Positions 1 through 8,215 of a DNA stretch of 64,000 nucleotides are shown one piece after another (position 1 is the first letter of the stretch; the number at the start of each line of letters is the position of its first letter). A program made the translations under genes and the position numbers. Source of the DNA: Halorubrum trapanicum (GTDB lineage Archaea; Halobacteriota; Halobacteria; Halobacteriales; Haloferacaceae); assembly GCF_017873555.1 (NCBI RefSeq), contig NZ_JAGGKE010000004.1:124001-188000 (forward strand), given 5' to 3'. The notes under the pieces were generated by a model. The model had not been told where the DNA came from and searched no databases. It saw only the letters and a list, made by a program, of their open reading frames with translations.

Positions 1-1120
1 GGAGATCGAAGCCGAGATCGACGAGCGCGAGGACCTCCGCGACCTCACGACGTGGACCACCGACCCGATCGACGCGCAGGACTTCGACGACGCCATCTCG
101 ATCGAACGCGAGGAGGGCGCCTACCGGCTGTGGGTCCACATCGCCGACGTGACCCACTACGTCACCCCGGACACCGCGATGTGGGAAGAGGCGGTCGAGC
201 GCGCCAACACCGTCTACCTGCCCGACTACACGATCCACATGCTCCCGCCGGTGCTCGCCGAGACCGTCTGCTCGCTCGTCCCCGACGAGGACCGGCTGGC
301 GCACACCGTCGAGATGGAGATCGACGACGAGACGCTCTCGTTCGAGGACATCGACATCTACAAGTCCGTCATCAACTCCGACGAGCGGCTCACCTACTCG
401 GAGTGTGAGAACCGCCTCGAAGACCCCTCGCTCCCGCTGGGCGAGGAGAACACCCTCGCGTTCGAGCTCGCGGACCGCATGCACGAGCAGCGCAAGGCGG
501 ACGGCTCGCTCGTCTTAAACCCGCGCCGCGACCGCGCGCACACCATCATCGAGGAGTCGATGCTGAAGGCGAACAAGGCGGTGACGCACACGCTGATGTG
601 GGACCGCGGCGTCGAGGCGATGTACCGCGTCCACCCGCAGCCGACCCCCGACCAGTGGAACGAGGCGCTCAAGGAGATCCAGGAGCTGGACGGCGTCTCG
701 ATTCCCGGCGACGCGTGGGGAGACGACCCGCGGAAGGCGGTCAACGCCGCCCTCGAAGAGTCGCCCGAGCGCCAGCTCAACAAGATCCAGCGCGCCGTAC
801 TGAAGGTGATGCCACGAGCGAAGTACATGAACGACCCGTTCGGCGGGCACCACGCGCTCAACTTCGACATCTACGGTCACTTCACCTCGCCGATCCGACG
901 GCTCTCCGACACGATCAACCACTGGATCGTCCACGAGAACGACGTGCCCGAGAACCTCCTCGAGCTCTGCGACCACGCCAGCGACAAGCAGAAGGACGGC
1001 GAGACCGCAGAGCGGCTCTACAAGCAGTTCCTTCAGGAGGAGGGCCTCGACCCGCACGCGGTCAACAACCGCGGCGTCGAAGTCGTCGAGAGCCCCGAGG
1101 AAGCGAAGCATACGGCCTGA
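1..1120 (+). CDS. rnr: RNase R/RNase II-family 3'-5' exoribonuclease, 3' part (5' end outside window)
   Basis: This is the C-terminal part of a ribonuclease R/II (RNB domain) enzyme that degrades RNA processively from the 3' end. The frame is open from base 2, so the start and any N-terminal domain lie upstream of the window. The RNB signature TDPIDAQDFDDAIS lies at about residues 20-33 of the visible part and carries the acidic metal ligands. The downstream blocks HIADVTHYV and FGGHHALNFDIYGHFTSPIRR are typical of the family; the latter holds the substrate-binding arginines. No S1 domain follows the RNB domain: the protein ends about 80 residues after it in an acidic tail. Family assignment is firm; the physiological substrate is not visible. 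Confidence 0.9.
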   Translation, partial: EIEAEIDEREDLRDLTTWTTDPIDAQDFDDAISIEREEGAYRLWVHIADVTHYVTPDTAMWEEAVERANTVYLPDYTIHMLPPVLAETVCSLVPDEDRLAHTVEMEIDDETLSFEDIDIYKSVINSDERLTYSECENRLEDPSLPLGEENTLAFELADRMHEQRKADGSLVLNPRRDRAHTIIEESMLKANKAVTHTLMWDRGVEAMYRVHPQPTPDQWNEALKEIQELDGVSIPGDAWGDDPRKAVNAALEESPERQLNKIQRAVLKVMPRAKYMNDPFGGHHALNFDIYGHFTSPIRRLSDTINHWIVHENDVPENLLELCDHASDKQKDGETAERLYKQFLQEEGLDPHAVNNRGVEVVESPEEAKHTA

Positions 1121-1186
1121 AGCGTCGGGAAAGGGTCGTGAAGGGGGTCCGACGGCTGCCGCGGAGCGACCAGATTACTGCGGTCC

Positions 1187-2506
1187 TCAGTCCCGTCGCG
1201 TCGCGAAGCGCGTGACCGCGGTCGCCGACAGCGCGCCGAGCGCCGCGATGAGGGCCAAGACGACGAACAGCTCTCGGGGACCGGCCCGAGTGAGGACTGT
1301 CCCGGCCAGCGTCGAGCCGAGCGCGCCGATCCCGAAGATCCCGACGTACGTGTAGCCGAAGGAGAGACCGCGCGCCTCGCTCGGCGAGTACGCCGCGACC
1401 GTCGCCTGCGAGAGCGGCTGGACCGTGAACAGCGCGACGCCGAGCGCGAGCGACACCGCGACGAAGGTGCCGACGCTCCCGGTCGCGGGGATGAAAAGCA
1501 GCGCGAGCACCGACAGCGTCCCCATCAGCGCCATCAGCCCCCACTCCGGCGGGACGCGGTCGGCTATCCGCCCGCCGAGGTACTGGCCGAACACGCCGAC
1601 CGTGAGGACCGCGACGTACAGGTACCGGCCCACGTCGAACTGATCGGCGTACGGGCTGTCGGGGTCGACGAACTGGAAGTCGACGAGACCGCCGAGCACG
1701 TCGCCGAGGAGGTCGGGCAGGAACGTGAGGAACGTCCGGTAGTAGAGCCCGCTGAACGTGACGAACGCGAACACGATCAGGAAGCCGCCGGCGAGGAGCA
1801 CGCGCGTGTCCGCCGCGATCGACGACAGCGAGACCTCGCCGTTCGTGTCCGCGGACGAGTCGGCGTCCGGATCCGGTTCGCCAGCCGAATCCCTCTCGCC
1901 AGCCGAATCCCTCTCGTCAGCCGAACCACCCCCGTCGGCGGTCTCGGGCGAGAGCGCCGCGTCGACGTCGACGGTGACGCCGTACGCGGCGACGACGACC
2001 GCCGGGAGCGCGAGCGCCGCCGTGACCAGCCGCCAGTCGAACGCCAACAGGAGCAGCGCGGTCGCCAGCGGGCCGAGCGCGATCCCGAGGTTCCCGCCGA
2101 TCCCGTGGTAGCCGAGCGCGGTCCCGCGCCGCTCGACCGACTTCGAGAGCAGCGACAGCCCCGCCGGGTGGTAGACGCTCGCGGTGACTCCCCAGACCGC
2201 GATCGCCGCGGCGAGGACGGGGAGCGTCGGCGCGAGGCTCACGAGCAGGAACGAACCCCCCATCCCCGCGAGGCAGGCGAGGATGAGCGGCTTCGACCCG
2301 AACCGGTCGACCAAGATACCGCCCGGCAGCGCGCCGACCCCGAACAGCCCGTAGCCGAGCGTGACGACGACGCCGAGCGCGGCGGCGGTCGTGGAGAACT
2401 CTCCCACCCACACCGTCAACAGGATCGGGATCGACAGCTCGTAGGTGTGGACGAGTCCGTGCGCTCCCGCGGTGAATCCGACGATCCGTCGCTCGGCGGT
2501 GTCCAT
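1187..2506 (-). CDS. MFS transporter (12-TM type)
   Basis: A major facilitator superfamily permease of about 439 residues with two blocks of six hydrophobic segments. They are joined by a long acidic loop rich in D, E, S and A. The loop contains a short tandem duplication (DSAGERDSAGE), mirrored by an 18-bp DNA repeat near 1883-1920. The N-terminal half has the usual loop-2/3 signature region (GGILVDRFGSKPLI). I chose the ATG at 2506 (MDTAERRIVGF) because a TATA-like GTTATGG lies about 30 nt upstream; an in-frame ATG at 2536 would add ten residues. The substrate cannot be read from the sequence. The gene converges with the RNase R gene. Confidence 0.85.
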   Translation of the reverse strand: MDTAERRIVGFTAGAHGLVHTYELSIPILLTVWVGEFSTTAAALGVVVTLGYGLFGVGALPGGILVDRFGSKPLILACLAGMGGSFLLVSLAPTLPVLAAAIAVWGVTASVYHPAGLSLLSKSVERRGTALGYHGIGGNLGIALGPLATALLLLAFDWRLVTAALALPAVVVAAYGVTVDVDAALSPETADGGGSADERDSAGERDSAGEPDPDADSSADTNGEVSLSSIAADTRVLLAGGFLIVFAFVTFSGLYYRTFLTFLPDLLGDVLGGLVDFQFVDPDSPYADQFDVGRYLYVAVLTVGVFGQYLGGRIADRVPPEWGLMALMGTLSVLALLFIPATGSVGTFVAVSLALGVALFTVQPLSQATVAAYSPSEARGLSFGYTYVGIFGIGALGSTLAGTVLTRAGPRELFVVLALIAALGALSATAVTRFATRRD

Positions 2507-2734
2507 GCGAACCGGGGGTTCGGCGGGTCGGACCATAACCTCGGGGGTAGCCGTCGCGGTTGCCGAGGTCCCGGAGCAGCGACGCCGGCCTCGCGGGGGC
2601 CGCGGCCGCGACGAGGATCTCCACGGCGTCGACGCCGTGTGCTGCGCTGTCGCGTACTACACAGACACCGACGGCGACCGACGAAGATGGGGGTTGCGCT
2701 CGCGGCCCGACCGCCGGATCGGTTGCGTCGGCGG

Positions 2735-2863
2735 TTACAACGACGACGTGTACAGCAGGAGACCGACGGCGACGGCCGAGACGAGCAGGATCCACGCGAC
2801 CATGATAGCCCCCATCTGACGGTGCGTGAGGTTCGTCCCTTCGAGTATCTCGGAGATGCCCAT
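2735..2863 (-). CDS. Small single-span membrane protein, 42 aa
   Basis: A short ORF (MGISEILEGTNLTHRQMG...) consisting of about 20 polar residues, one hydrophobic helix of about 20 residues (AIMVAWILLVSAVAVGLLLY) and a TSSL tail. A good TATA box (CTTATATACT on the minus strand, near 2884-2893) sits 27 nt before the ATG, as expected for a leaderless haloarchaeal transcript, so it is probably expressed. I do not recognise a function. The 200 bp between its stop and the MFS start show no convincing gene. Confidence 0.65.
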   Translation of the reverse strand: MGISEILEGTNLTHRQMGAIMVAWILLVSAVAVGLLLYTSSL

Positions 2864-2883
2864 ACGACGCCAAACTTACTCGG

Positions 2884-2893
2884 AGTATATAAG
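2884..2893 (-). promoter_or_regulatory. TATA box of the 42-aa membrane peptide gene
   Basis: The minus-strand sequence CTTATATACT ends 21 nt before the ATG at 2863 and is centred about 26 nt upstream, consistent with a leaderless promoter. It stands out as an AT-rich block in a GC-rich intergenic stretch. Confidence 0.6.
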
Positions 2894-3072
2894 CGGTCTG
2901 GGTCCGGGAGCGGTCGATCGGGACCGGAGCGTGTGCCGAGCAGATACCGCTCACGGACAGAAGGCGATCGATTACGACCGTGCGACGCTCGCGACGTTGC
3001 TCGCGGCGCGAAAACACGGACTCGCGGGGGTCCCGCGAGGGAACGACTGAACGACCGAAGGGAGTGAAAGAG

Positions 3073-3144
3073 TGGACTCGCGGGGATTTGAACCCCGGGC
3101 CTCTTCCTTGCGAAGGAAGCGATCTGCCGCTGATCTACGAGCCC
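3073..3144 (-). tRNA. tRNA-Ala (anticodon CGC)
   Basis: The minus strand folds into a full cloverleaf. The acceptor stem is GGGCTCG/CGAGTCC (one G-U pair) with discriminator A. The D arm is GATCAGCGGCAGATC, and the anticodon stem CTTCC/GGAAG encloses the loop TTCGCAA (anticodon CGC, reading GCG). The T arm contains GGTTCAAATCC. No intron is present and CCA is not encoded. A TATA-like GTACAAATAC lies about 28 nt upstream (3168-3177). GCG is likely to be a much-used alanine codon at this GC content. Confidence 0.95.
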
Positions 3145-3400
3145 GCATCACGAAGCAATCGCCGTTCGTATTTGTACCTTACCTTTCGGCGACCGGTGCG
3201 AGAGTGGCTCCCACCCGCTAACCGAACTGATTCGGCTGATCGGCGGAGACACCGCGAAGCCGGCCGGCACCGACGGGGTTAGGTATCCGGCGAAAGAACG
3301 CTCTGGTCAGGCGGTCTTCGGTCGGCTCCTTCCAAATAACGTTTCTGAGACGCTTCCCACATCCGTTACCCTTTTGCCCGCGGACGACCGAGTGTCTCGC

Positions 3401-4159
3401 ATGTCAGACGCGACGGCGACCGACGCGAACGCCGACGTGGACCCGGCCGCGCTCGCGGCCCTCAAACACGTCGGCCTCGTCGGCGGTCTCTCCGAGACGA
3501 AGGTGTCGTGTGCGGCGCTCGGCGACCGGCTCGACGCCTCCACGCAGACCGCCTCCCGACGCCTCCAGACGCTCGAATCCGCGGGCTACGTCGAGCGCGA
3601 CGTGGTCAGCGACGGACAGTGGGTTCGGGTGACGGACGCGGGCGAGGCCGCGCTCCGCGCGGCGTACGCCGACTACCGCCGGCTGTTCGAGTCGGATGTC
3701 GAACTCGCGCTCCGCGGGTCAGTAACCGGCGGGATGGGCGAGGGGCGCCACTACATCACGCTTTCGGGCTACGCCGAGCAGTTCCGCGAGCGACTCGGCT
3801 ACGACCCGTTCCCGGGCACCCTCAACGTGAACCTCACCGAGGAGAGCGTCCGCCGCCGCGGCGAGATGGCCGGCATCGACGCCGTCCCCATCGACGCGTG
3901 GGAGGGCGAGGACCGCACCTACGGCGCGGCCACCTGCTACGGGGTCACCCTCGTCGCGGGCGACGAGCGCTACGAGGAGGTCCACGCCATCGTCCCCGAC
4001 CGGACCCACCACGACGACGACCAGCTCGAACTGATCGCGCCGGACCGTCTGCGCGACGCGCTCGACCTCGACGACGGCGACGGCGTGGAGGTCCGCGTCG
4101 AGCCGACGAGCCGAGCCGACGACCCCGAGTCGACCGCGGTCGAGACGGAGGTCGCCTGA
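3401..4159 (+). CDS. rbkR: CTP-dependent riboflavin kinase with N-terminal winged helix (RbkR type)
   Basis: The C-terminal 130 or so residues match archaeal CTP-dependent riboflavin kinase (DUF120), which makes FMN. The motif block [16 protein letters not shown], then [14 protein letters not shown], is diagnostic. The N-terminal 90 residues form a MarR-like winged helix ([23 protein letters not shown]). This HTH plus kinase fusion is the architecture described for RbkR, a riboflavin-biosynthesis regulator in archaea; that role here is inference. I chose the ATG at 3401 ([10 protein letters not shown]); an in-frame start at 3374 would add nine residues. It overlaps ribB by ATGA, which supports a flavin operon. 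I saw no clear operator palindrome upstream. Confidence 0.92.
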   Translation: MSDATATDANADVDPAALAALKHVGLVGGLSETKVSCAALGDRLDASTQTASRRLQTLESAGYVERDVVSDGQWVRVTDAGEAALRAAYADYRRLFESDVELALRGSVTGGMGEGRHYITLSGYAEQFRERLGYDPFPGTLNVNLTEESVRRRGEMAGIDAVPIDAWEGEDRTYGAATCYGVTLVAGDERYEEVHAIVPDRTHHDDDQLELIAPDRLRDALDLDDGDGVEVRVEPTSRADDPESTAVETEVA

Positions 4160-4896
4160 TGCGCGCCGACGTCGACCCCGACCCGAAAACTGGCGCCGCC
4201 GAGACCGCCGAGTCGGCCGAAACCGCCGAGACCGCCGACTCCGTCGAGCGCGCGCTCGACGCCTTCCGGGCCGGCGACCCCGTCTGCGTCCACGACTTCG
4301 CGGACCGCGAGGGCGAGACGGACATCGTCTACCCGGCCGGCGCGGTCGACGAGACCGCGGTCGCGCACATGCGCAACGACGCCGGCGGGCTGATCTGCGT
4401 GGCCGTGAGCGACGCGGTCGGCGACGCGTTCGACCTGCCGTTCCTCGCGGACGCCATCGACCACCCCGCGGTCGACGACGATCCCGACTACGACGACCGC
4501 TCCTCCTTCTCGCTGCCCGTGAACCACCGCGAGACGTTCACCGGGATCACCGACGCGGACCGCGCGAAGACCATCGTCGAGGTGGCGAACGCCGCCGGCC
4601 GCGTCCGCGACGACCCGACCGGCTACGGGCCGGCGGACTTCGCGGCGGAGTTCCGCGCGCCGGGTCACGTCCACGTCCTCCGCGGCGACCGCGACGGACT
4701 CGCGGGGCGGACCGGCCACACCGAACTCGGCCTCGCGATGGCCGAGGCCGTCGACGCCGCGCCCGCCGCCGTGGTCTGCGAGATGCTGGACGACGAGAGC
4801 GGCGACGCGCTCGCGCCCGCGGACGCCGCCGCCTACGCGGCCCGCCGCGATATCCCCTACGTCGAGGGCGCCGCGCTCGTCGAGGCGCTTCAATAA
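4159..4896 (+). CDS. ribB: 3,4-dihydroxy-2-butanone 4-phosphate synthase
   Basis: Converts ribulose 5-phosphate to 3,4-dihydroxy-2-butanone 4-phosphate and formate for riboflavin synthesis. The protein has 245 residues. The usual EDRENEGDL-type acidic motif appears in the archaeal form FADREGETDIVYPA, followed by MRNDAGGLICVAV. Later blocks include the catalytic-loop region FTGITDADRAKTI and GHVHVLRGDRDGLAGRTGHTE (given here in two motif pieces of one stretch). The first 30 residues are an acidic, A/E/T-rich extension. The ATG overlaps the rbkR stop (ATGA), so translation is coupled. The ribE gene for a later step lies separately at 13.2 kb. Confidence 0.92.
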   Translation: MRADVDPDPKTGAAETAESAETAETADSVERALDAFRAGDPVCVHDFADREGETDIVYPAGAVDETAVAHMRNDAGGLICVAVSDAVGDAFDLPFLADAIDHPAVDDDPDYDDRSSFSLPVNHRETFTGITDADRAKTIVEVANAAGRVRDDPTGYGPADFAAEFRAPGHVHVLRGDRDGLAGRTGHTELGLAMAEAVDAAPAAVVCEMLDDESGDALAPADAAAYAARRDIPYVEGAALVEALQ

Positions 4897-4899
4897 TCG

Positions 4900-5280
4900 A
4901 CTGCCGCTGCGGTCGGCGCGCGCCTGCGAGCGGTCGCCCCCGGCGACCGCGAGCCAGCATGCGCGAGGGAGTCGCGAACGCCCGCAGGGCGTGAGCGACG
5001 AGGCTGGGGAGGCGTGAGGCTGCGGTCCCGCGAGCGACCGCAGGGAGCGAGCGGGAGCACGGAAGTCGCAGCCCGCGCAGCGAAGCGAGCAGGAACGTCT
5101 TCCGGCGGTGCTGTGCGGGGCGGGACTCAAAGGGGCAGTCGCGAGGACAGCGCACGCTCGCTGCGCGCTTCAGTCGCTCACTTCGTTCGCTCCTTCCAGT
5201 GCTTGCGTCGCCTGCGCTGTCCTCGCGACTGGGGCTTTGGAAGCGTTCTCCGCCGATCAGTGGTTGAGTATTTATAAATA
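4900..5280 (+). repeat. Structured repeat element, copy A (full length)
   Basis: Non-coding stretch between ribB and ilvE. In order it has a hairpin GCGGTCGCC-CCC-GGCGACCGC, the block GCGCGAGGGAGTCGC closed by GCGACGAGGCTGGGGAGGCG, an extra G/C-rich insertion (about 5015-5100), GGGACTCAAAGGGGCAG, and a long hairpin ending CTGGGGCTTTGG. In the last hairpin 5139-5154 pairs perfectly with 5213-5228. It is extended by CAG/CTG (5136-5138 with 5229-5231), a GGG/GGG internal loop and CAAAG/CTTTG (5128-5132 with 5235-5239). TTTATAAA lies 30 nt after the end (5271-5278). The six-frame ORFs across it look random. Same family as the copies at 13.9, 50.7, 56.7 and 63.7 kb. Confidence 0.8.
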
Positions 5281-5340
5281 GGCAGCTGGGGCTTTGGCGG
5301 TGTTCGCTGTCGATCCCTCAGTGGACTCGGATCTTGTTTC
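5281..5340 (+). repeat. Solo 3' tail of the structured repeat family
   Basis: Directly after copy A, a second CAGCTGGGGCTTTGG (to 5297) is followed by CGGTGTTCGCTGTCGATCC. This matches the 3' tail of the family (compare CTGGGGCGTTGGAGGTGTCC in copy D) but lacks all upstream blocks. The CAG and CTG arms abut, as if the intervening hairpin had been deleted. It ends upstream of the ilvE promoter. Confidence 0.55.
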
Positions 5341-5369
5341 CTCGCGACAGTCCCGACCGCTTGTCACAG

Positions 5370-5376
5370 TTTTAAG
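5370..5376 (+). promoter_or_regulatory. TATA box of ilvE
   Basis: TTTTAAG lies about 29 nt before the ATG at 5400, the normal spacing for a leaderless haloarchaeal transcript. Confidence 0.55.
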
Positions 5377-5399
5377 CCCGCCGACCGCAACGACCGAGT

Positions 5400-6329
5400 A
5401 TGGGATTCGACGAGATGGACGTGGACACGATCTGGAAGAACGGGGAGTTCCTCGACTGGGAGGACGCGACGACCCACGTTCTGACCCACGCGCTCCACTA
5501 CGGGAGCGGCGTGTTCGAGGGCGTTCGCTGCTACGACACGGAGCGTGGCCCGGCGGTGTTCCGGTGGGAGGAGCACCTCGACCGGCTGTTCGACTCCGCG
5601 AAGATGTACGACATGGACATCGAGCACTCGCGCGAGGAGATCACCGAGGCCACCCTCGAACTCCTCGACCGGCAGGACCTCGAGTCCTGTTACATCCGGC
5701 CGATCGCCTACTACGGGTACGACTCGCTGGGCGTCTCGCCGAAGGACTGCCCGACCGACCTCGTGCTCGCCGCGTGGCCGTGGGGCGCGTACCTCGGCGA
5801 GGAGGCGCTCGAAGACGGCGTCGACGTGATGGTCTCCTCGTGGCGGAAACACGCCTCCTCGCAGGTGCCGACGAACGTGAAGACGACCGGCCTGTACGTC
5901 AACTCCATGCTCGCGGGCGAGGAGGCGCGCCGCAACGGCTACGTCGAGGCCATCGTCCTCAACAAGGAGGGCAACGTCGCGGAGGGTCCCGGCGAGAACG
6001 TCTTCATGGTCAACGACGGCGAGATATACACCACCGGGCCGGCCCAGTCCATCCTCGAAGGGATCACCCGCGACACCGTGATCACCCTCGCGGAGGAGCG
6101 CGGCTACGAGGTCCACGACGAGGCCGTCATCTCGCGCGGACAGCTGTACACCGCCGACGAGCTGTTCTTCACCGGCTCCGCGGCCGAGGTCACCCCGATC
6201 CGCTCGGTCGACGACACCGAGATCGGCGCGGGCACCCGCGGCCCGGTGACCGAAGAGCTCCAGAGCGCCTTCTTCGACCTGGTCGAGCGCCGCACGGACG
6301 ACCACGACGAGTGGTTCACCTACCTGTAG
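5400..6329 (+). CDS. ilvE: Branched-chain amino acid aminotransferase
   Basis: Class IV PLP-dependent transaminase, 309 residues, the normal length for IlvE. It interconverts Val/Leu/Ile with their 2-oxo acids. The N-terminal block HALHYGSGVFEGVRCY is characteristic. The PLP lysine is K161 in NVKTTGLYVNSM. It is followed by GYVEAIVLNKEGNVAEGPGE and NVFMV and then by the phosphate-binding region TGSAAEVTPIRSVD. D-amino-acid transaminase and ADC lyase belong to the same fold, but the FEGVR and GPGENVF spacing favours IlvE. It is monocistronic, with its own TATA box. Confidence 0.94.
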   Translation: MGFDEMDVDTIWKNGEFLDWEDATTHVLTHALHYGSGVFEGVRCYDTERGPAVFRWEEHLDRLFDSAKMYDMDIEHSREEITEATLELLDRQDLESCYIRPIAYYGYDSLGVSPKDCPTDLVLAAWPWGAYLGEEALEDGVDVMVSSWRKHASSQVPTNVKTTGLYVNSMLAGEEARRNGYVEAIVLNKEGNVAEGPGENVFMVNDGEIYTTGPAQSILEGITRDTVITLAEERGYEVHDEAVISRGQLYTADELFFTGSAAEVTPIRSVDDTEIGAGTRGPVTEELQSAFFDLVERRTDDHDEWFTYL

Positions 6330-6402
6330 CCCGCGTCACCAGCGTTCCTCGATCCGCGCCGCCGATTTACGATCGAACCGCGCCGCCGACTCTCTCGAAC
6401 CG

Positions 6403-7116
6403 CTACTCGCCGGAACCGCTTCCCTCGGCCGCCGACCCCTCCGCGTCGCCCGGGGTCCCGTCGGTGCGGACGTGTCCGTAGCCGTCGGGGGTCCCGGTGC
6501 CGTCGCCCTCCGTCGGGTCCTCCTCGTGAACGGGGACCTGGTGAGCCGACTCCGCGAAGCCGGCAGAGAGGACCCGCGTCATCCCCTCCTCGACGGTCTC
6601 GCCGGTCTCCTCGATGCGCTCCGGCTCGACCTCGATGACGAAGCCGGTAGTGATGTTCGGTGCGGTCGGCATGAATAAGACGATCTTGCCGTCGCGGGTC
6701 TTCTTCCCGGTCCGGAAGGCGGTCATCCGGATCCCGGGCCACGTCTCGATGTACACCGGACTCTGAAGCTCGTCGGTGCCGGAGATGGCCGTCTCGATCG
6801 CGAGCTTCGAGGCGTTGTACACCACCCGAAGGGCCGGAATTCGGTTTATCGTGTCGTCGACCGCCGCCTCCGCCAGCCGGCCGAGCGTGGTCCGCATGAA
6901 GTACCCGACCGCGAGCACGACCGTCGCGAACACCGCGAACGCGATGACGACCCGGGAGACGGGTTCTAAGGGCCCCGGAATGATCGTGGGTTGGAGGTCC
7001 TCGATGAGCGGGATCGACGCGATGTACTGGTAGATCCAGCGGAGGACGAGCAGGAGAACGAGGAGCGGCGCCAGCACGATGAGGCCGCTGGCGAAGTCGC
7101 GTTTCCACGTGGACAT
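6403..7116 (-). CDS. DUF502 family membrane protein
   Basis: A 237-residue protein with two N-terminal membrane segments (FASGLIVLAPLLVLLLVLRW and VVIAFAVFATVVLAVGYFM) and a soluble domain typical of DUF502 (FPTAPNIT-type motif here MPTAPNITTGFVIEVEPERI). The last 60 residues are acidic and low in complexity. The molecular role of DUF502 is unknown to me. It starts at the ATG at 7116, and the region between it and proline dehydrogenase, also on the minus strand, is about 100 nt. Expression as a single gene is likely. Confidence 0.82.
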   Translation of the reverse strand: MSTWKRDFASGLIVLAPLLVLLLVLRWIYQYIASIPLIEDLQPTIIPGPLEPVSRVVIAFAVFATVVLAVGYFMRTTLGRLAEAAVDDTINRIPALRVVYNASKLAIETAISGTDELQSPVYIETWPGIRMTAFRTGKKTRDGKIVLFMPTAPNITTGFVIEVEPERIEETGETVEEGMTRVLSAGFAESAHQVPVHEEDPTEGDGTGTPDGYGHVRTDGTPGDAEGSAAEGSGSGE

Positions 7117-7220
7117 CTATCGCGTTGGTATGCGTGGGCGACCCTTAAGAGGGCTTCCACGCGGCGACGATGCCGGGAGTGGATCCCGCCGCGACGACGG
7201 ACCGGGGTCCGCTTCCGGGG

Positions 7221-8060
7221 CTACCGTCCCAACACCGCCCGGAGCGCGAACGTCACGTTCTCCTTGCGCTCGCGAACGCGCCGGTAGAAGTACGAGAGCC
7301 ACTTGTCGCCGTACGGCGCGTACTGGTACACGTCGACCCCCTGCGCGGCGAGGTCCCGCTGCGCGTCCTCGCGGACCCCCATCAGCATCTGGACCTCGTA
7401 GTCGGCGCCGTGCTCGCGCGCGAGGCGGTCCGCCAGCGAGATCATCTCGGGGTCGTGGCTGCCGACCGCGATCCCGCGGTCGCGCCGCTCGAAGAGGAAG
7501 GTCAGGTCGTCGCGGTACGCCTCGTCGACGTCCGCCTTGTCGGTGTACGCGATCGACGACGGCTCGTCGTACGCCCCCTTCACGAGCCGGATCTTCCCGG
7601 GGACATCGACGAGGCGGTCGAGGTCGTCGGCGGTGCGCCGGAGGTTCGACTGGACGCACTGGCCGACGCTCCACGGGTAGTCGGCGGCGATGGACTCGAA
7701 TGCGTCGAGGGTGGCGTCGGTGGTGTCGGCGTCCTCCATGTCACACCAGACGAATGCGTCGAGCTCGTCGGCGCGGGCGACGATCTCGCGGTAATGCTCC
7801 TCGAAGAGGTCCGGCGAGACGTCCATCCCGATCTGGGAGGGCTTCACCGAGACGCAGGCGTCGAGACCGCTGTCGGCGACGTCGTCGAGCAGGTCGAGGT
7901 ACGCGTCGGCGTCCGCGCGGGCGTCCGCGGGATCGTCGTAGTGTTCGCCGAGCAGGTTCAGGATGACCGCGACGCCGTCCTCGTTCGCGGCGCGGGCGTG
8001 ATCGAGGGCGGCCGGGACGCTCTCGCCGGCGACGAACCGCCGGGCGATCGGGGGGATCAT
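7221..8060 (-). CDS. Proline dehydrogenase (FAD-dependent)
   Basis: A TIM-barrel proline oxidase of about 279 residues that converts proline to pyrroline-5-carboxylate and feeds electrons to the respiratory chain. Motifs match the single-domain PutA/PRODH family: SVKPSQIGMD, NLRRTADDLDRL, IRLVKGAYDEP, VGSHDPEMI, and the C-terminal YAPYGDKWLSYFYRRVRER that binds substrate. I chose the ATG at 8060 (MIPPIARRF). The in-frame start at 8153 would run through the 20-bp tandem repeat region and the promoter. P5C dehydrogenase is not next to it here. Confidence 0.9.
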   Translation of the reverse strand: MIPPIARRFVAGESVPAALDHARAANEDGVAVILNLLGEHYDDPADARADADAYLDLLDDVADSGLDACVSVKPSQIGMDVSPDLFEEHYREIVARADELDAFVWCDMEDADTTDATLDAFESIAADYPWSVGQCVQSNLRRTADDLDRLVDVPGKIRLVKGAYDEPSSIAYTDKADVDEAYRDDLTFLFERRDRGIAVGSHDPEMISLADRLAREHGADYEVQMLMGVREDAQRDLAAQGVDVYQYAPYGDKWLSYFYRRVRERKENVTFALRAVLGR

Positions 8061-8140
8061 ACTGAGAGTTGCGGACGGGGCGAACTTTACGTTTGGCGAC
8101 TCGGCGGCGGTGGCCGCGAAACCGTCACCGGAGCGACGGC

Positions 8141-8180
8141 GAACCGTCGGCACGGATCCGGAACCGTCGGCACGGATCCG
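8141..8180. repeat. Perfect 20-bp tandem duplication in the carS upstream region
   Basis: The 20-mer at 8141-8160 (starting GAACCGTCGG, ending ATCCG) is repeated exactly at 8161-8180. It lies between proline dehydrogenase and carS, immediately before the TATA box of carS. Each unit contains CCGTCGG; an additional imperfect CGACGGCGAACCG precedes it. Confidence 0.9.
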
Positions 8181-8183
8181 GGG

Positions 8184-8190
8184 TTTATAA
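8184..8190 (+). promoter_or_regulatory. TATA box of carS
   Basis: TTTATAA begins 32 nt before the carS ATG and directly follows the 20-bp tandem repeat, placing the repeat at the BRE/upstream regulatory position. Confidence 0.65.
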
Positions 8191-8215
8191 CACTCCGGGC
8201 GCCGCCCGTGAGGAC

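Noticed and set aside
2537-2734. Possible gene between the MFS transporter and the 42-aa peptide
   Set aside because: Open frames exist but show no family pattern, no promoter and no start signal.
5136-5239. Intrinsic transcription terminator
   Set aside because: The long stem lacks a following T-run, is much longer than terminators, has conserved flanks in every copy and is not placed consistently after gene ends.
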